Shown here: piece by piece, positions 1 to 10,213 of the stretch
Numbering within the stretch: position 1 is the stretch's first letter
Layout: each line of letters opens with the position of its first letter
Origin: Smittium culicis
Lineage: Eukaryota > Kickxellomycota > Harpellomycetes > Harpellales > Legeriomycetaceae
Length of the DNA: 15,934 nt
Direction of reading: 5' to 3'
Assembly: GCA_001970855.1 (NCBI GenBank)
Contig: LSSN01004765.1
Span: forward strand, 1 to 15,934
Notes under the pieces: generated by a model
What the model was told of the DNA's origin: nothing
Seen by the model: the letters and a program-made list of their open reading frames with translations, nothing else
Databases searched by the model: none
Position numbers and translations under genes: made by a program

Positions 1-25
1 GGGGGGGGGGGGGGGGGGGGGGGGG
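1..25. other. 25-base poly-G run at the window edge
   Basis: The window opens with 25 consecutive G and runs on into G-rich sequence. A telomere at a left contig end would normally read C-rich on this strand and show a repeat unit; neither is seen. Poly-G is a familiar false call of two-colour short-read sequencing, so an assembly artefact is the likeliest reading. Confidence 0.6.
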
Positions 26-240
26 AGTGGTATCGATAGACAAATTAAAGCGGGAAGGATGGGAGGGGGAGATATGGGTTAAGGTGAGAAGATCTGATAA
101 AGTAAATTAGAATAAATTAGATTAGATTAGAGGAGGTTTGCTAGTAGTATATATTATTAGATAGGGCTATAGTGATAGTTAGAGGGGGGTTGAGGAAGTG
201 AGATAGAGAGTAAGGCTGTTGATTATAGATCAAATAGTAA
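26..240. other. G-rich, C-poor stretch with ATTAG-type short repeats
   Basis: By direct count bases 61-120 hold 21 G and 1 C. Around 104-131 the motif TTAG recurs at 5-10 base spacing (AAATTAG, AAATTAG, ATTAG, ATTAG). No open frame of note and no RNA gene was seen. The motif is not a recognised telomere unit and the G strand points the wrong way for a left telomere. It may be low-quality contig-end sequence joined to the poly-G run. Confidence 0.4.
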
Positions 241-1250
241 GATGGCGTTTGATAACCTGTCAAAACGCAGTTAATAATATGCCGCGGTTTAGAGTAGGCC
301 TGACATTCAAATTAAAAACAATACAAAATAAAAGTGTGAGCTAAACTCTGCAAACAACTCTGCAAATCCTGCCAAACTCAGCAACTGTGAAAATCCTGCT
401 CAGATGCCATATTGGCGAATCCTGACCCGCGCTGGACATCGACGAATCCGAAGTGTGAATCCTCATTTTGCCGCCCAATTCCCCTCGAATAGCTGTGCGC
501 GCTTGTGCTGCCTTTTTACCCACTTGCTGTGCCACTTAATAAGTCCTGGCCAATAATCTGTGTTCTTAGGTAAAATGCCTCCCCAGCAAGCAGAAATCGA
601 GGCTATCCCCACCACTAGTTGCCGGCGCATTTCGTTATAGGTGACTTCTCCTGCCTCGAACGTTCGGCCAGCTTACGTAAACCTCCGACTATACATACTC
701 GCTTATTAGCTCGCATGCCGATTGTAATTACTGGGCTGCAGTTAAACACTGATCCCATATCTCCATCCATGAATCCAATCCTCCATAACATCTCCCGCAC
801 TAAATATCTCTACGGCTTTACCTAATACTTGTCCATTTTTCCTGCCAATAATTTACGTATATCGTAAAATAGGCAAGTTACGTCCGCTCACAGCCACTCA
901 CATCTGACTATGATTGATACATTCTACCTTACGCCCAATTTCCCCAGCTCTCCCATAAGCCTGCATTCCCGTACCCACCTACGCCCTCTTATCTTCCCAC
1001 ATTATCTTCCCTACCTATATTTCATCCAACCATCACATGCTTAAATTCCTATATGCGGTACCTGCACTGCTTGCCAATGAGCGCGCCTCTCTATTACACA
1101 AATCTCCACAAACAATAAACGCAATAGCGCTCAACAATTGTCTCTGCCAATAGCGCCACTACTTATCATTTCGTGTACCATCTAAAACGCGCTCAGCTTT
1201 TTAACAACTCATATTCCGCCCATTCGACAGTTCTTTTTATTAGGAATCCC
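241..1250. other. GC-richer region without a recognisable gene
   Basis: This kilobase is clearly less AT-rich than the 5 kb after it. Short open frames exist on both strands at 619-825 plus and 615-800 minus (about 60-70 codons each), and on the minus strand at 341-535. They overlap one another, none shows a family motif, and none has a convincing start context, so no gene is called. From about 840 on the plus strand is rich in C and poor in G (26 C and 3 G in 961-1020). It could be the remnant of an old repeat or of a transferred fragment. Confidence 0.35.
344..490. repeat. Degenerate minisatellite-like repeat, period about 27 bases
   Basis: The word AATCC(T/G) recurs at 365, 392, 418, 445 and 458, giving spacings of 27, 26, 27 and 13, with a weaker AAT at 488. 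Most copies are preceded by CG, TG or GA. Just upstream AACTCTGCAAA occurs twice, at 344 and 356, with a 12-base period. On the minus strand a 27-base period would be a 9-residue repeat inside the 341-535 open frame, but no repeat protein is recognisable. The units have diverged strongly outside the core word. Confidence 0.35.
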
Positions 1251-3232
1251 CTATTTGATACGCTTTCTTAGTTCATCCAACCAACGCTAGTATTTATGTT
1301 TGTTTTTGTCTTCGCTTTGCCCCACCCTAAATTAAATGAAAATCTAGAACAACATTCCTGGCTGTCTCCGCCTACATACTAAATGATTACCCTCAAACTT
1401 ACCACAATATAAAACTCTAGCAAAATAAAAAAATACTGGCCAATCGATGATACTTTTGTCGCATTACATGTGCCTTCCTATCAAGTTTCCCAACGTTTTC
1501 TATATTTACTGATTTGCTGATTCATTTTATACCAACATCTCATTTGCTACATATTTTCTAAATACCAATAATCAATATACATTCGTTTTATTACAACCCT
1601 CCAATATCTAAAGTATTCCCTAATCTGAAAGGACTCAACATTTTCAGCTATTTTGTGAAATGAATAAGATCCAAGACATAAAAAACTAATATAAAATCGC
1701 CTATATACTATTTAATAATCCATCCTCCTACCCTTACCGCCAAAAAAAAACCTCCTTTTCACTAGTCAAAAAGACTATTTTTCTGCAATTATCACAAAAA
1801 ATGTAAACAAGTTCTATATTTTTCAAAAATTATATGTACTATTTAAATTTCCCAACTTTACTCAAAAAAAAAATTCAACCTTAAATTTGATAATATCTGT
1901 CCCCAAATTTTTCAGAATGCTTCAATATATGACTAAACACACCGCTAATGGCTATATACACCCATCTCAAGAACTTATCTCTATTCTTTATTATTTGATT
2001 TCTTATCCTCACTAACATCCTCCTCCTTCGCTCTTGCACTAATATATTTACTCTCTTCAATGCAGTAAAAATGTAGGTATATAGTATTTTTTTTTATTCT
2101 AGCCTTACCCCTTTCGCTCACTACTGAGATATAACAACATCAGAATACTTATTAACAAAATAAAAAAGTAATATGAAATACATTTTCACAATATAAAACA
2201 AAAAATATAGTTGAAATGTATCCCAAAATCGAAACATTATTTCCAAATAATTAAAACATAATAGTCTTAAATCTATTCTAAACAAAATATCCCTGTATAA
2301 ATTAAAAATACAAATATTGTTCTTATAATATTCGTTTTTTTTTTTAAATCACACACATTGGTATAAAATCAAATTTTAAAAAATTAGTGATAGACTCCAA
2401 GACTTTTTTTTTACTGCCCCCTTCCCCAAAATTAAGTAAAAACAAACTTGAAAATAGTTCATTTTTGTTATTTAAAAGGCAGCTTCTGTCTTTTCTGGGA
2501 TTTATAAAAGATACATTTCTTTCAAATTATAATAACGTTGCCAAATATATATAATATTAACATTGAATATAGATTTTTAAATCGCTGCAAGCTTTCCATT
2601 AACAACTTTTTTACAAGGTGTTACTATTCATACTTGATTCGCGCATATTTTTTTTAAAAATGCGTAATTTCTAACCCCCATTCCCCGTATGGCCATACAT
2701 CGCCCATACATACTTCAGAAATACTAATGCATTCAGCTCAAAAAATATTGTATATACCATTTATTGCATTGACATAAAACAGTTTATTTTATTTTCAATT
2801 TTATGCATGTTACAAAATTCGATCAAATTTTATTGACTCTTGTGAATTAAATTACTTTTACAAATAATCTGAATTATAAATTTCTTTGTTTTTCGCGTAT
2901 TTTTTAATTTGATTTAAATATCAAAATTCGTATGAATATATTACTTTTATATTAGAGTGATAATTCAAAATCAAAAAAATTAAGTAAAATACTCCTCCAT
3001 CATATAAAATTATTGTTATTATTAATTTACTATGTCAATTCTTTTAAAATTTCCTAAAGGCTTTTCTGGTTTTTAAAAAATAAATATTACAACTTTATAT
3101 AAAAACATAGAAATAGCCATAAAAAAATGTAAGGGTTTACCAAAAAAAAAAAAAAAAATTAATAAAAATCTAATAAAATTTATAAAATCATTAAAACATT
3201 TACATTTATTTTTTTTATTTTTATTTATTCAG
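1251..3232. other. AT-rich sequence, no gene seen
   Basis: No open frame longer than about 60 codons, no RNA gene and no element terminus was found. It holds many A or T homopolymers, including 17 A at 3142-3158. C-over-G skew persists from the region before it until roughly 2.1 kb and then fades. It resembles decayed intergenic or heterochromatic DNA. Confidence 0.5.
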
Positions 3233-4900
3233 CCCAAACAAATCCCAAAGGAATAATTATAATTAAATCAATAAAATTAGTTAGAGACCTTGGAATTCTC
3301 AGACTTGTATATATTTATCACCTATTAATACTAGGTTTCGCTCGTATTCCAGATTATTCATCTCCAGATTATGAAAAGGTATCTGTTCTTAACTATTGAA
3401 TGATTTTTTTTATTTTGAGTTTAAAACTCATAAATTTCCATCAATTCATTCGCCTAATAGATCCGAATATATTTTTCTTTGTTTTCCCTGAATATGTAAT
3501 CACATTTATATATATCTTTTTTTTTTATGAATTTATGATACCAACATATTATTCTTTGCTTTTTCTGAATATATAATCGCATATATACTGGTTTAGTTTA
3601 AAATGATTATAAACTTAATAAGATCTATCTCAACAGATTATTTGCTCCCTCTAATATGATTTTCTTCGTATCATCCTTCTGTGACTCCTTTTTAATTTTA
3701 AATCTTTTCTTTTATTTTTAGGTCCAGCAATTTCCTCGATATTGCCAATAATTTTTATGATAATGCATTGGAACTAAAATCTGGTTTACCTTTGACGGAT
3801 TGAATCAAATAGCTAATCCCAGTGCTTGTTAGAGATTTTACACCTCCATATAAAGGAAGTATAAAGATTTACATTGGTTTTAATAAATATAGAAATCAGG
3901 TGATTATCTATTTATAGATTATAGACTTATAAATTAATCATAAAAACTCGAAATTTTTTATTTGTGGCAAGTATAAAAACGGTATGAATATTTTCAACTC
4001 ATTTTATTACTTCAGTTGAACTAATTTTTTCATTTTAAAAAAAAAAATTGTTCACGAGCACGAATTACTTTTGAAGATTGAACTAATCGATTTAATCAAA
4101 TTTTATAAATTAAATCGTGAATTTTAATTATAAAATTTTCAATTTTGAATTTTTGAGATGCAAGTATTTATTTTTTATACTGTTTTACCTATTACTATCA
4201 TTTCGCACATTTTACATAACCAATACTAATCTTATTGCGGTGTTACTAATTATATCTATCCAATTTTTTTACCAATGATATTCACTTGATATAGTTCATG
4301 ATTTAAATTGATGAATGTTGATTATTTTCTTTTTAGTTTTATTTCCAGTACTAATAAGTGAAAAAAAGGTTTGTAAAAAACTTGGATGCTCAACATGAAA
4401 AAAAAAAAGTATTCGGCACATACATTTTTTATAAAATAGCTATATACTATATATTTTATCTAATTGGAATAACATAGTCAGCTTTCAGTCCAAGGATAAA
4501 TGCTATTCGAATTGGTAGATTTAAATTTGGTGGGTTTTTAATGTTTAGCGTAAGCTTTACAATTTAATTCTATCATGATTGGCTAAGATGGAGAAATCGT
4601 TTTTTTATAAGATTTTATTTACTGTTTATTCAGAATTGCTTTTATTAATTTTAATTAACCCTTTCCCATCCAGCATTCTATGAAGAAATGTATTTATTGA
4701 TTCGTTTGTGAATAATAATGAAATAAATTATTTGCTACTATTCAACAAAAAGCCAATAGTTCTTATAGACTCGAAATTTAATTGTTTTAATTGAAAGCGG
4801 TTGGCTTTATTTTGTAGATAAACAGTCTACCGCCCGTGAAAGACTTAAAGAAATCAGAGTAGCTGGAGAATCTATTTCGATAATATTAAAAAAATCATAA
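3233..4900 (+). other. Scattered splice-flanked coding-like blocks, gene not identified
   Basis: Four short blocks look exon-like. Block 3233-3378 is open for 48 codons, follows a T-rich TTCAG acceptor and ends AAG before GTATCT, the same donor as intron A of the methyltransferase gene in this window. Block 3722-3899 follows TTTTTAG and ends CAG before GTGATT; its best frame reads NFLDIANNFYDNALELKSGL, then has a TGA at 3801 and a TAG at 3810, then reads LIPVLVRDFTPPYKGSIKIY. Block 4482-4549 follows TCAG, reads FSPRINAIRIGRFKFGGF and ends before GTAAGC. Block 4818-4900 follows TTTTGTAG, reads STARERLKEIRVAGESI and ends in TAA. Base composition rises locally in the last three. The phases do not join cleanly in one frame: 3233-3378 ends in phase 0, while 3722-3899 needs two bases before it. 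No family is recognised. It may be a decayed gene, a gene with further introns, or chance. Confidence 0.22.
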
Positions 4901-6318
4901 TCCAACTGTAGAAAATATTTATTAATTGAGAAATTTAGATAGTCAAGCTGTCAAATAATAATTGATACTTCTGTTCAAAATATTTCATTATAGACATCAA
5001 ACCGCAACGATATTCGTTTTTTCCCCTCTTTTATCCTACTGTATTCCTATGAATTTTTTTGATACATCTAACATGAAATTACATAAAATAACAAACAGAT
5101 GTATAAAATAAAAAATAAGAGCGAAATTTCAAGAAGAATACAAATTAATTTATCTAAATACGTTTAAATAACAGAATTCGATCAGTTTTAGAAGTAGTGG
5201 ATGTCAACCACGACATATATGTTGAGTTGTTTAGATACTTCGACTCTATTTATTTTTCAGGGGACTTTTTTTTATGTTGGATTATTAGTCGCGCTATTTA
5301 CTGAAAAAGTAACCGCTTATGGCGCTATAAGATTATTTTTTATTTGAGGCTTATAACTTAATTTATTTTAATAAAAATATAAGGTTTTTAAAGCATTTAT
5401 TAAAATTAATATATGAAAATGTGGATAGAGATTTTCATTTATGGATTAAAAGTTCCTTTTTTCAATACCTAATTCTCATTCTCTACTTATGAGGTTTTCT
5501 GATTTTGGTAGTTTTTAATTTTGTTTATTTTATTCATAACAACAATAAAATTGTATAGTATAATTTTCTTATATTAGAAAACAGAAAATAGAAAATTTCT
5601 TTGTAATATGATTTTATTAATTTTTTTATAGATATGTTATCAATAAAAAATTATTATATTTTAATGAGCTTATTCGAAAAAAAATATTATGCTGAGGTTT
5701 ATATTTTTCTTTGAAATCAAAAGCCTAGAAAATTCCTTCCACATATATATCACATTATATACCTTTTTTTATTTTGATCAAAATATTATTTTATTAGAAA
5801 TTAGAAACTACTTATAAAAGAGTTTTTTATATTAGGTTAAAAATATAATAATCTTTTTTTTTTTTTTGGCGACTTAAAGAATAAAATATAAGAAGGGGTC
5901 AAAAAAACTAATTTTTTTAAATCATATTTTATATAAATCTGGTTACAGGTTCCACATACTTGTAAAGAATATTATTTTTATAAAGTACCCTTATTCCATT
6001 GTTTCGTGCGTATGATCCAGTAAATAAATCGGATAATTAATTATCAAGAGATTAATTATATATATCACGATATTTTGAATTGATTAAATTATTTATGTAT
6101 TAATGGTATTTAAAACTAAATTTATGTCTTTACTTCATTTATAAAATAATAAATAATACCATTGAAAATTCAAGGTACACAACAATTCTTATTCAATATA
6201 AAAAGTTAAAAATAAAGCTCTATAAGAAAATTTAGATAATATAAACCCATATTTAAATCACATTAATGTATTTTTGTGCTTATATTTTTCACAATAAAGT
6301 TTTTTATACTAGTTATTT
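4901..6318. other. AT-rich sequence, no gene seen
   Basis: There is no usable open frame on either strand, no RNA gene and no repeat terminus before the DIRS left end. Long T or A runs occur, for example 14 T at 5854-5867. Small perfect palindromes such as the 14-base one at 6032-6045 are expected by chance at this base composition. Confidence 0.5.
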
Positions 6319-6482
6319 TATCTCTAAGAGGATATTCTTTAAACTTTACCGCCTTATTGTGCAATTGGTATCTTAGATTTAAAGGTTCGAAAATAAAAGC
6401 GAATAAGATTAGCTAATATCTGTCTTATTCAATAAATTTAAAATGCGTATTTATAGAATCCTATTCACCAATTCAAACATTA
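6319..6482 (+). repeat. Left terminal repeat of the decayed DIRS element
   Basis: TATCTCTAAGAGGA at the start matches TATCTCAGAGAGGA at the start of the downstream element. The interval from AGAGGA to the shared inner word TCTA(A/C)C is 161 bases here and 163 there. Between them similarity is patchy (TTTACCGCCTTATTG against TTAACATCTTATTGG). The inner end is approximate. Confidence 0.55.
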
Positions 6483-6528
6483 TTAGATCTAACAATATAA
6501 AGATTATAATGATTCAAGGAAAAAAAAG

Positions 6529-7205
6529 AGTTATTATGCTGGCCAAGAAAAGAGAAACAGAGCTTTCAAGCATATTCACTATGCTACTAGACGAAAAATA
6601 ACTCGATATAAACCTAACGAACTATAAGCCACATCTAGGATCCCAGCTACTGGAATTTCAGTTTATCAAGATCTTAAATCAAGCTTTCCTTCAATCGATG
6701 AACGATTCTTTTGAATATCGTTCAAAGGACAAACAATCAAGGAAACGATTCAAATTATTGAAGAATTGTATTAATTAAATATTTGTTAGTCCTGCTAAAT
6801 TATTGAGTAAGCTCATCATTGAAGAAAGCAATAATAACATTTTATGAAATAAATATATCATTAGGGTAAATAATCCATTCAATTAATTTATTTTACTCAT
6901 TTCAGTAAACAAGAAACCTATAAATATCTAATTAAGACCAGAGTATTATTATTTCAAGCATAGAGTGTTTTTTTTTGGATAATTTAGCTGCAACAGTCAA
7001 ACAGCGAATAATCGAAAACCATAACAAGAAGACTTTTTTATCTGGAAGCCGCATCTGCTAATTTAATACAAAACTATACAGCAATAAACCATATAAGAAC
7101 TAGAAACGTAAATAAAAATCAAGAATCCAGAAAAAAAATCAAAAACTCGACTTCCTTTTATTAGAAACCAGCAGTCAGATACACATAATTTAATCTTAGT
7201 AAAGA
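6529..7205 (+). pseudogene. gag-like ORF remnant of the decayed DIRS element
   Basis: Fragments align in order with the gag-like ORF of the neighbouring copy. GCTGGCCAAGA at 6539 matches the N-terminal coding region at 10244. The segment 6635-6705 encodes IPAT, ISVYQDL and PSIDERFF, against IPVT, FSVYSEL and PSIGENFF. The segment near 6957-7045 encodes LDNLAATVKQRIIENHNKK against LSEIASKVTQARLGGHHKN. The segment near 7135-7190 encodes KLDFLLLETSSQIH against RIQPFYSLQQSTIP. Several frameshifts and stops separate them, and the middle part near 6780-6950 is hardly recognisable. The role in DIRS elements is inferred to be a structural, nucleic-acid-binding protein. Confidence 0.65.
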
Positions 7206-7344
7206 TAGCCTCTGCTTAATAATACGACTATTTATATACAAGATATCTCCGAAATGATTAGCTGAAATTACAAAAATTATTTGGAAGAGGGAGTAGAAAA
7301 CACAAGTGCTTTCTTTATAAGCCTTAAATAGGCCCATATAAAGA

Positions 7345-8765
7345 CCAACCTCACTATTTTTAGATAGTATTTAACCAAGATAACGATAATATAATGGATC
7401 TTAGCTCAGATTCTATTGATGGAATATATTTATTAGGCTTATAAAAACAATATTTTGTTTTTTGTAGGCCAGAACTGATTATTCTGAAATTTATATTATT
7501 AAATTAATCCTAATATTTAACAATAATTGATAGCTTTGAAGAAGTCATCCTGATATACTCTTCCAACGCGATAGCCGCATCAGATTCACCACATATTTCA
7601 GCAAAAGAAGAGATTGAAGCTACAACTCATACATTAGCGGAACACGAATCAATTTCCAATTCCATATAAACACAAACAAAGAATGGAAAAAATAAAATTA
7701 CATCTTTTATAGCAGTCCATTTATTATTCCAAAAAAAGATAGAGGTAGTATTATCAATATTGTGCTAAACAGAATTGAATCTGAATTTCGAGCAGTAATA
7801 TTTTAAAGAGAGAATAGGATATCGATATTAAAGACGATTCATCCGAATATCTATATGGCCTCTATGAGTTTGGGTGATAGAATAATTTACATTTATTATT
7901 AAAAAGGTTTACTAGAAATTCCATCTCAGTATGATTCCTTCTGGGTATCTTTATAGTCATAATACATTAAAGAAAGTACTATTCCTTGTATAATGTAGAA
8001 ATGGTCTCATGAAATTAGAAACTTATTATAATCAGTCGACCTTCAATTTTATGCTAGTTCAAAGAGGCAGGATGCCTGATTAGCATCCGCGATTTCTTCG
8101 AGCTGAACAATCTGAGAAAAATTGTCAAGGTATACAAATATTCAAATTTACTGGTGCAAAAAAAAAAAAAATTACTTGTCTCTGCAAGTCTGAAAATTCA
8201 AAAATGGCATATACGAGGAGCGACTTGAAATTTTTTGCATATCGGCTAAATTAATTTGATAGTTATATCAAAATTTCAATATCAAAATGAATATCAGATG
8301 CTCTTTTTTGGATGTAATAATTCTACGAAGAATAAAATAACAGAAAATTATAAGATTTAGACATTTTATATCGCAAATTAACGTTAACTCCAATAGACTA
8401 AGCAAATCATATTTTTTTATATTTGAGGCTCATTCAAATGGCAGATTGAATAGAAATACAATTTCGAAATCCTTAGATGTAGCTATCAACCAAATCCAGC
8501 TAATGTTTATGGCGGGAATCGTAGCCTGCTTTATTTAAAACTCAGGATCAATTATTTCACAAGAGGCATCAATGTAAATCAATCCCAAGATTTCATAGAT
8601 TAAACCTTCTTTACGTCTCAAGAAGTTATTATGGGTATCTGACCTAGTTTACCCAGAAAATAAGAAAACTCTCGGATTCCTTTTGTATACAGCATCGTTT
8701 TTGAGAACAGATAACTGAAAAAATATTTAATTATCGACACTGGCTCTACAGATAGTAAATTTCCT
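7345..8765 (+). pseudogene. Reverse transcriptase / RNase H remnant of the decayed DIRS element
   Basis: At 7345-7440 there is a weak match to the conserved GG-L...W-KIT lead-in of the neighbour's pol. At 7711-7790 the frame reads SSPFIIPKKDRGSIINIV, the classic start of a DIRS reverse transcriptase (F-I-PKKDGG-R-V-N-L). At 7854 it reads MASMSLGDRIIYIYY, the equivalent of the motif A region, with the catalytic Asp context badly altered. The RNase H lead-in shows LGFLLYTASFLRTDN near 8670 and LIIDTGSTDS near 8728, matching SFLPETPELEIITDSSDS of the neighbour. Stops and frameshifts break every stretch. The span 8766-9364, where the rest of RNase H and the recombinase N-terminus should lie, could not be aligned with confidence. 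Confidence 0.65.
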
Positions 8766-9377
8766 GGACGAAATATACTACGAAAAAAACTTAAGATTTA
8801 AACTAAAATTTCATATAAATAAGCTGTATTAACGTAAGTGAATAATTGTAAAATAAAATTTAACATTCAGTACTTCAAAGGAATTTCACTTTTTTTTAGC
8901 GATTCCTTGGTAAATCACTCATTAACCTAATATTGATAAATCAGTGGTTAATAAAAAAATTCAAAGACTGGAGAGAACCACTGGGTTTATCATATAAAGA
9001 GCCCGCGTTCAAGCTGAACTGATTTTTCATTAATAATTAGTTCCAATGAAAATCAAATTTACATCGTATAAATGAAGGAAACATAATTATAGCTCAATTA
9101 ATTCATATTTTAGCGATTATATTACAAATATTGAAGCGGCGTGGATGACTAATAATTCGATGTTATCAGCACAGTCGTAACTTTGATCAAATACTGTGTC
9201 CAGTTTACAAATAAGAGGATATAAAAAACGGATTATTAGAGCTGCTAATGAGCTCTAACTTGCCCAAAAACACCATAATAGTCGATAGATTAAGACACTT
9301 GAATGATTATCAATAAAACCTCACAGCAGATGGCATAAAAATGTACATAAAATATCTGAGTGGATTAATTAGCTGAC

Positions 9378-9530
9378 CTAAAAACACCAAAAGTCAAAGA
9401 TTGTGTTATTGGGGAAGCTCTAGCATCATGTGCTGTAGATTTTGTTTATGATATTTTTTCTTATAACTTCAGATAAAAAAAATTTTTAGTCGTATATAGA
9501 CTCTCAAAAGGTTCTAATAGTAACCTTACA
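9378..9530 (+). pseudogene. Tyrosine recombinase C-terminal remnant of the decayed DIRS element
   Basis: The frame reads TPKVKDCVIGEALASCAVD, then DIFSYNF, a stop, and VVYRLSKGSNSNL. This follows the neighbour's PIPKGTAIGATLTTNAGV, then DIVSHAFW, and TFYRLTRNSSNN. The nucleophile context YRL is kept (Tyr codon 9495-9497), the His of the SHAFW box reads Tyr, and the second catalytic Arg is gone. One stop and a short gap break the frame. The match fixes the polarity of the old element and shows that it once had a complete recombinase. Confidence 0.6.
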
Positions 9531-9676
9531 AACTGATATACTATCTCTGGACTAAATCTATATATCACTTATTTGTTTACAATATTAAAATAATTCAAAC
9601 TCTTTAGAGCGAAGAAAAATTTAAAATTCATAAGCATGTATGGCATATTAAGTTCCACCAACCAAGCCCAATTTTA

Positions 9677-9845
9677 TCTCTGCAGAAAGATGATAATAAT
9701 TCTATAAGTGCATACTTTACTGTATATTCCAAAAAAAAAAAATGCAACAGCTTTTTAGTTTATACTATTCGCTTTTATTTATTTGAACTTATATTTTAGT
9801 ATTTTTATTATTCAATGTTATTGTAACACAATATTTCTCGTATTC
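9677..9845 (-). repeat. Right inverted terminal repeat of the decayed DIRS element
   Basis: Read forward, TTATTCAATGTTATTGTAAC and then TTTCTCGTAT match TTATCCAATAATATGGTAAC and then TCTCCTCGTAT of the neighbour's right end. On the reverse strand the inner part (AGTAAAGTATGCA, ATCATCTTTCTGCAGAGA) follows TGTAAAGTACATT and ATCATCTTTTAGCAAAGG. Its length of about 169 bases equals the neighbour's right repeat, so both element ends are well defined. It is inverted with respect to the left terminus, as expected for DIRS1-type elements rather than for Ngaro-type split direct repeats. Confidence 0.75.
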
Positions 9846-9952
9846 TGGATATATTGTTATATTTTTGATCTCAAAATTATATGATATACTCGCATATCCA
9901 ACAATATTGGCATACACTAATCTAATAGTTTTATTTATTGATTTCTCACAAT

Positions 9953-10122
9953 TATATCTCAGAGAGGAGAAATATTAAGTGTTAACATCTTATTGGATAA
10001 AATTAAACCGAAAATTAAAAACCAGTAAAAGTAGAGTGAATAAATGAACTAATAAAATTTTTATAGTATATATTGTAAAGTACACGTTAGTGTTATTCTA
10101 ACCATCTTTACTTTCGCAAAGG
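9953..10122 (+). repeat. Left inverted terminal repeat of the DIRS element
   Basis: The reverse complement of 14002-14168 matches this stretch along its length. Matching words include TTAAGTGTTA(A/C)CAT, TTATTGGATAA, TAAATGAA, ATTTTTAT, TGTAAAGTACA and GCAAAGG at the inner end. The repeat is about 170 bases here against 167 on the right. The outer edge TATCTCAGAGAGGA is shared with the start of the older element. The gag start codon lies 92 bases inside the repeat. Confidence 0.85.
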
Positions 10123-10213
10123 TACTCTACCAGCATAAAGATTTTCAACTTTAAATTTTTATACTAAAGAATATTTAAAATTTTTTTTTAACTTCCTTCA
10201 AAGAAATTAAACA

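Larger units (their letters stand above)
6319..9845 (+). mobile_element. Decayed DIRS-type (tyrosine recombinase) retrotransposon
   Basis: This stretch is colinear with the better preserved DIRS copy that follows. In order it shows a left terminus, gag fragments, an RT start, an RNase H segment, the recombinase C-terminus, a hairpin remnant and a right terminus. Each piece was matched by eye to the downstream copy. For example CTAGGATCCCAGCTAC at 6635 matches CTAGGATACCAGTTAC at 10341 in gag, and TCTAACAATATAAAGATT at 6488 matches TCTACCAGCATAAAGATT at 10126 just inside the left repeat. At about 3.5 kb it is 0.7 kb shorter than its neighbour, with an obvious loss of about 65 bases before gag. 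Base composition has drifted to that of the surrounding AT-rich DNA, and stops occur every few codons. It is an old, dead insertion. Confidence 0.8.

Noticed and set aside
1..140. Telomere at the left end
   Set aside because: The G-rich strand is in the wrong orientation for a left end, and no regular telomere unit is present.
615..825. Overlapping open frames of 61 and 68 codons on opposite strands
   Set aside because: No motif, no conserved start context and complete mutual overlap. Their length is unremarkable in a GC-richer stretch.
545..1155. Recurrent CTGGCCAAT / CTGCCAAT words that look like CCAAT boxes
   Set aside because: Spacing is irregular, no gene starts nearby and no other promoter element is seen.
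3325..3352. Possible third DIRS right terminus (ACTAGGTTT and CTCGTATTC as in the known right ends)
   Set aside because: Only two short words match, the long middle of the terminal repeat is missing, and no element body lies upstream. It also overlaps an exon-like open block.
6032..6045. 14-base perfect palindrome GATAATTAATTATC
   Set aside because: It consists mainly of A and T in a very AT-rich context, with no association to a gene or element end.
6351..6400. tRNA-like words: TGCAATTGGTA followed by AAAGGTTCGAAA, resembling A and B boxes
   Set aside because: Only about 15 bases separate the two words, so there is no anticodon arm, and no acceptor stem pairs. The stretch also falls within the aligned left terminus of the old DIRS element.
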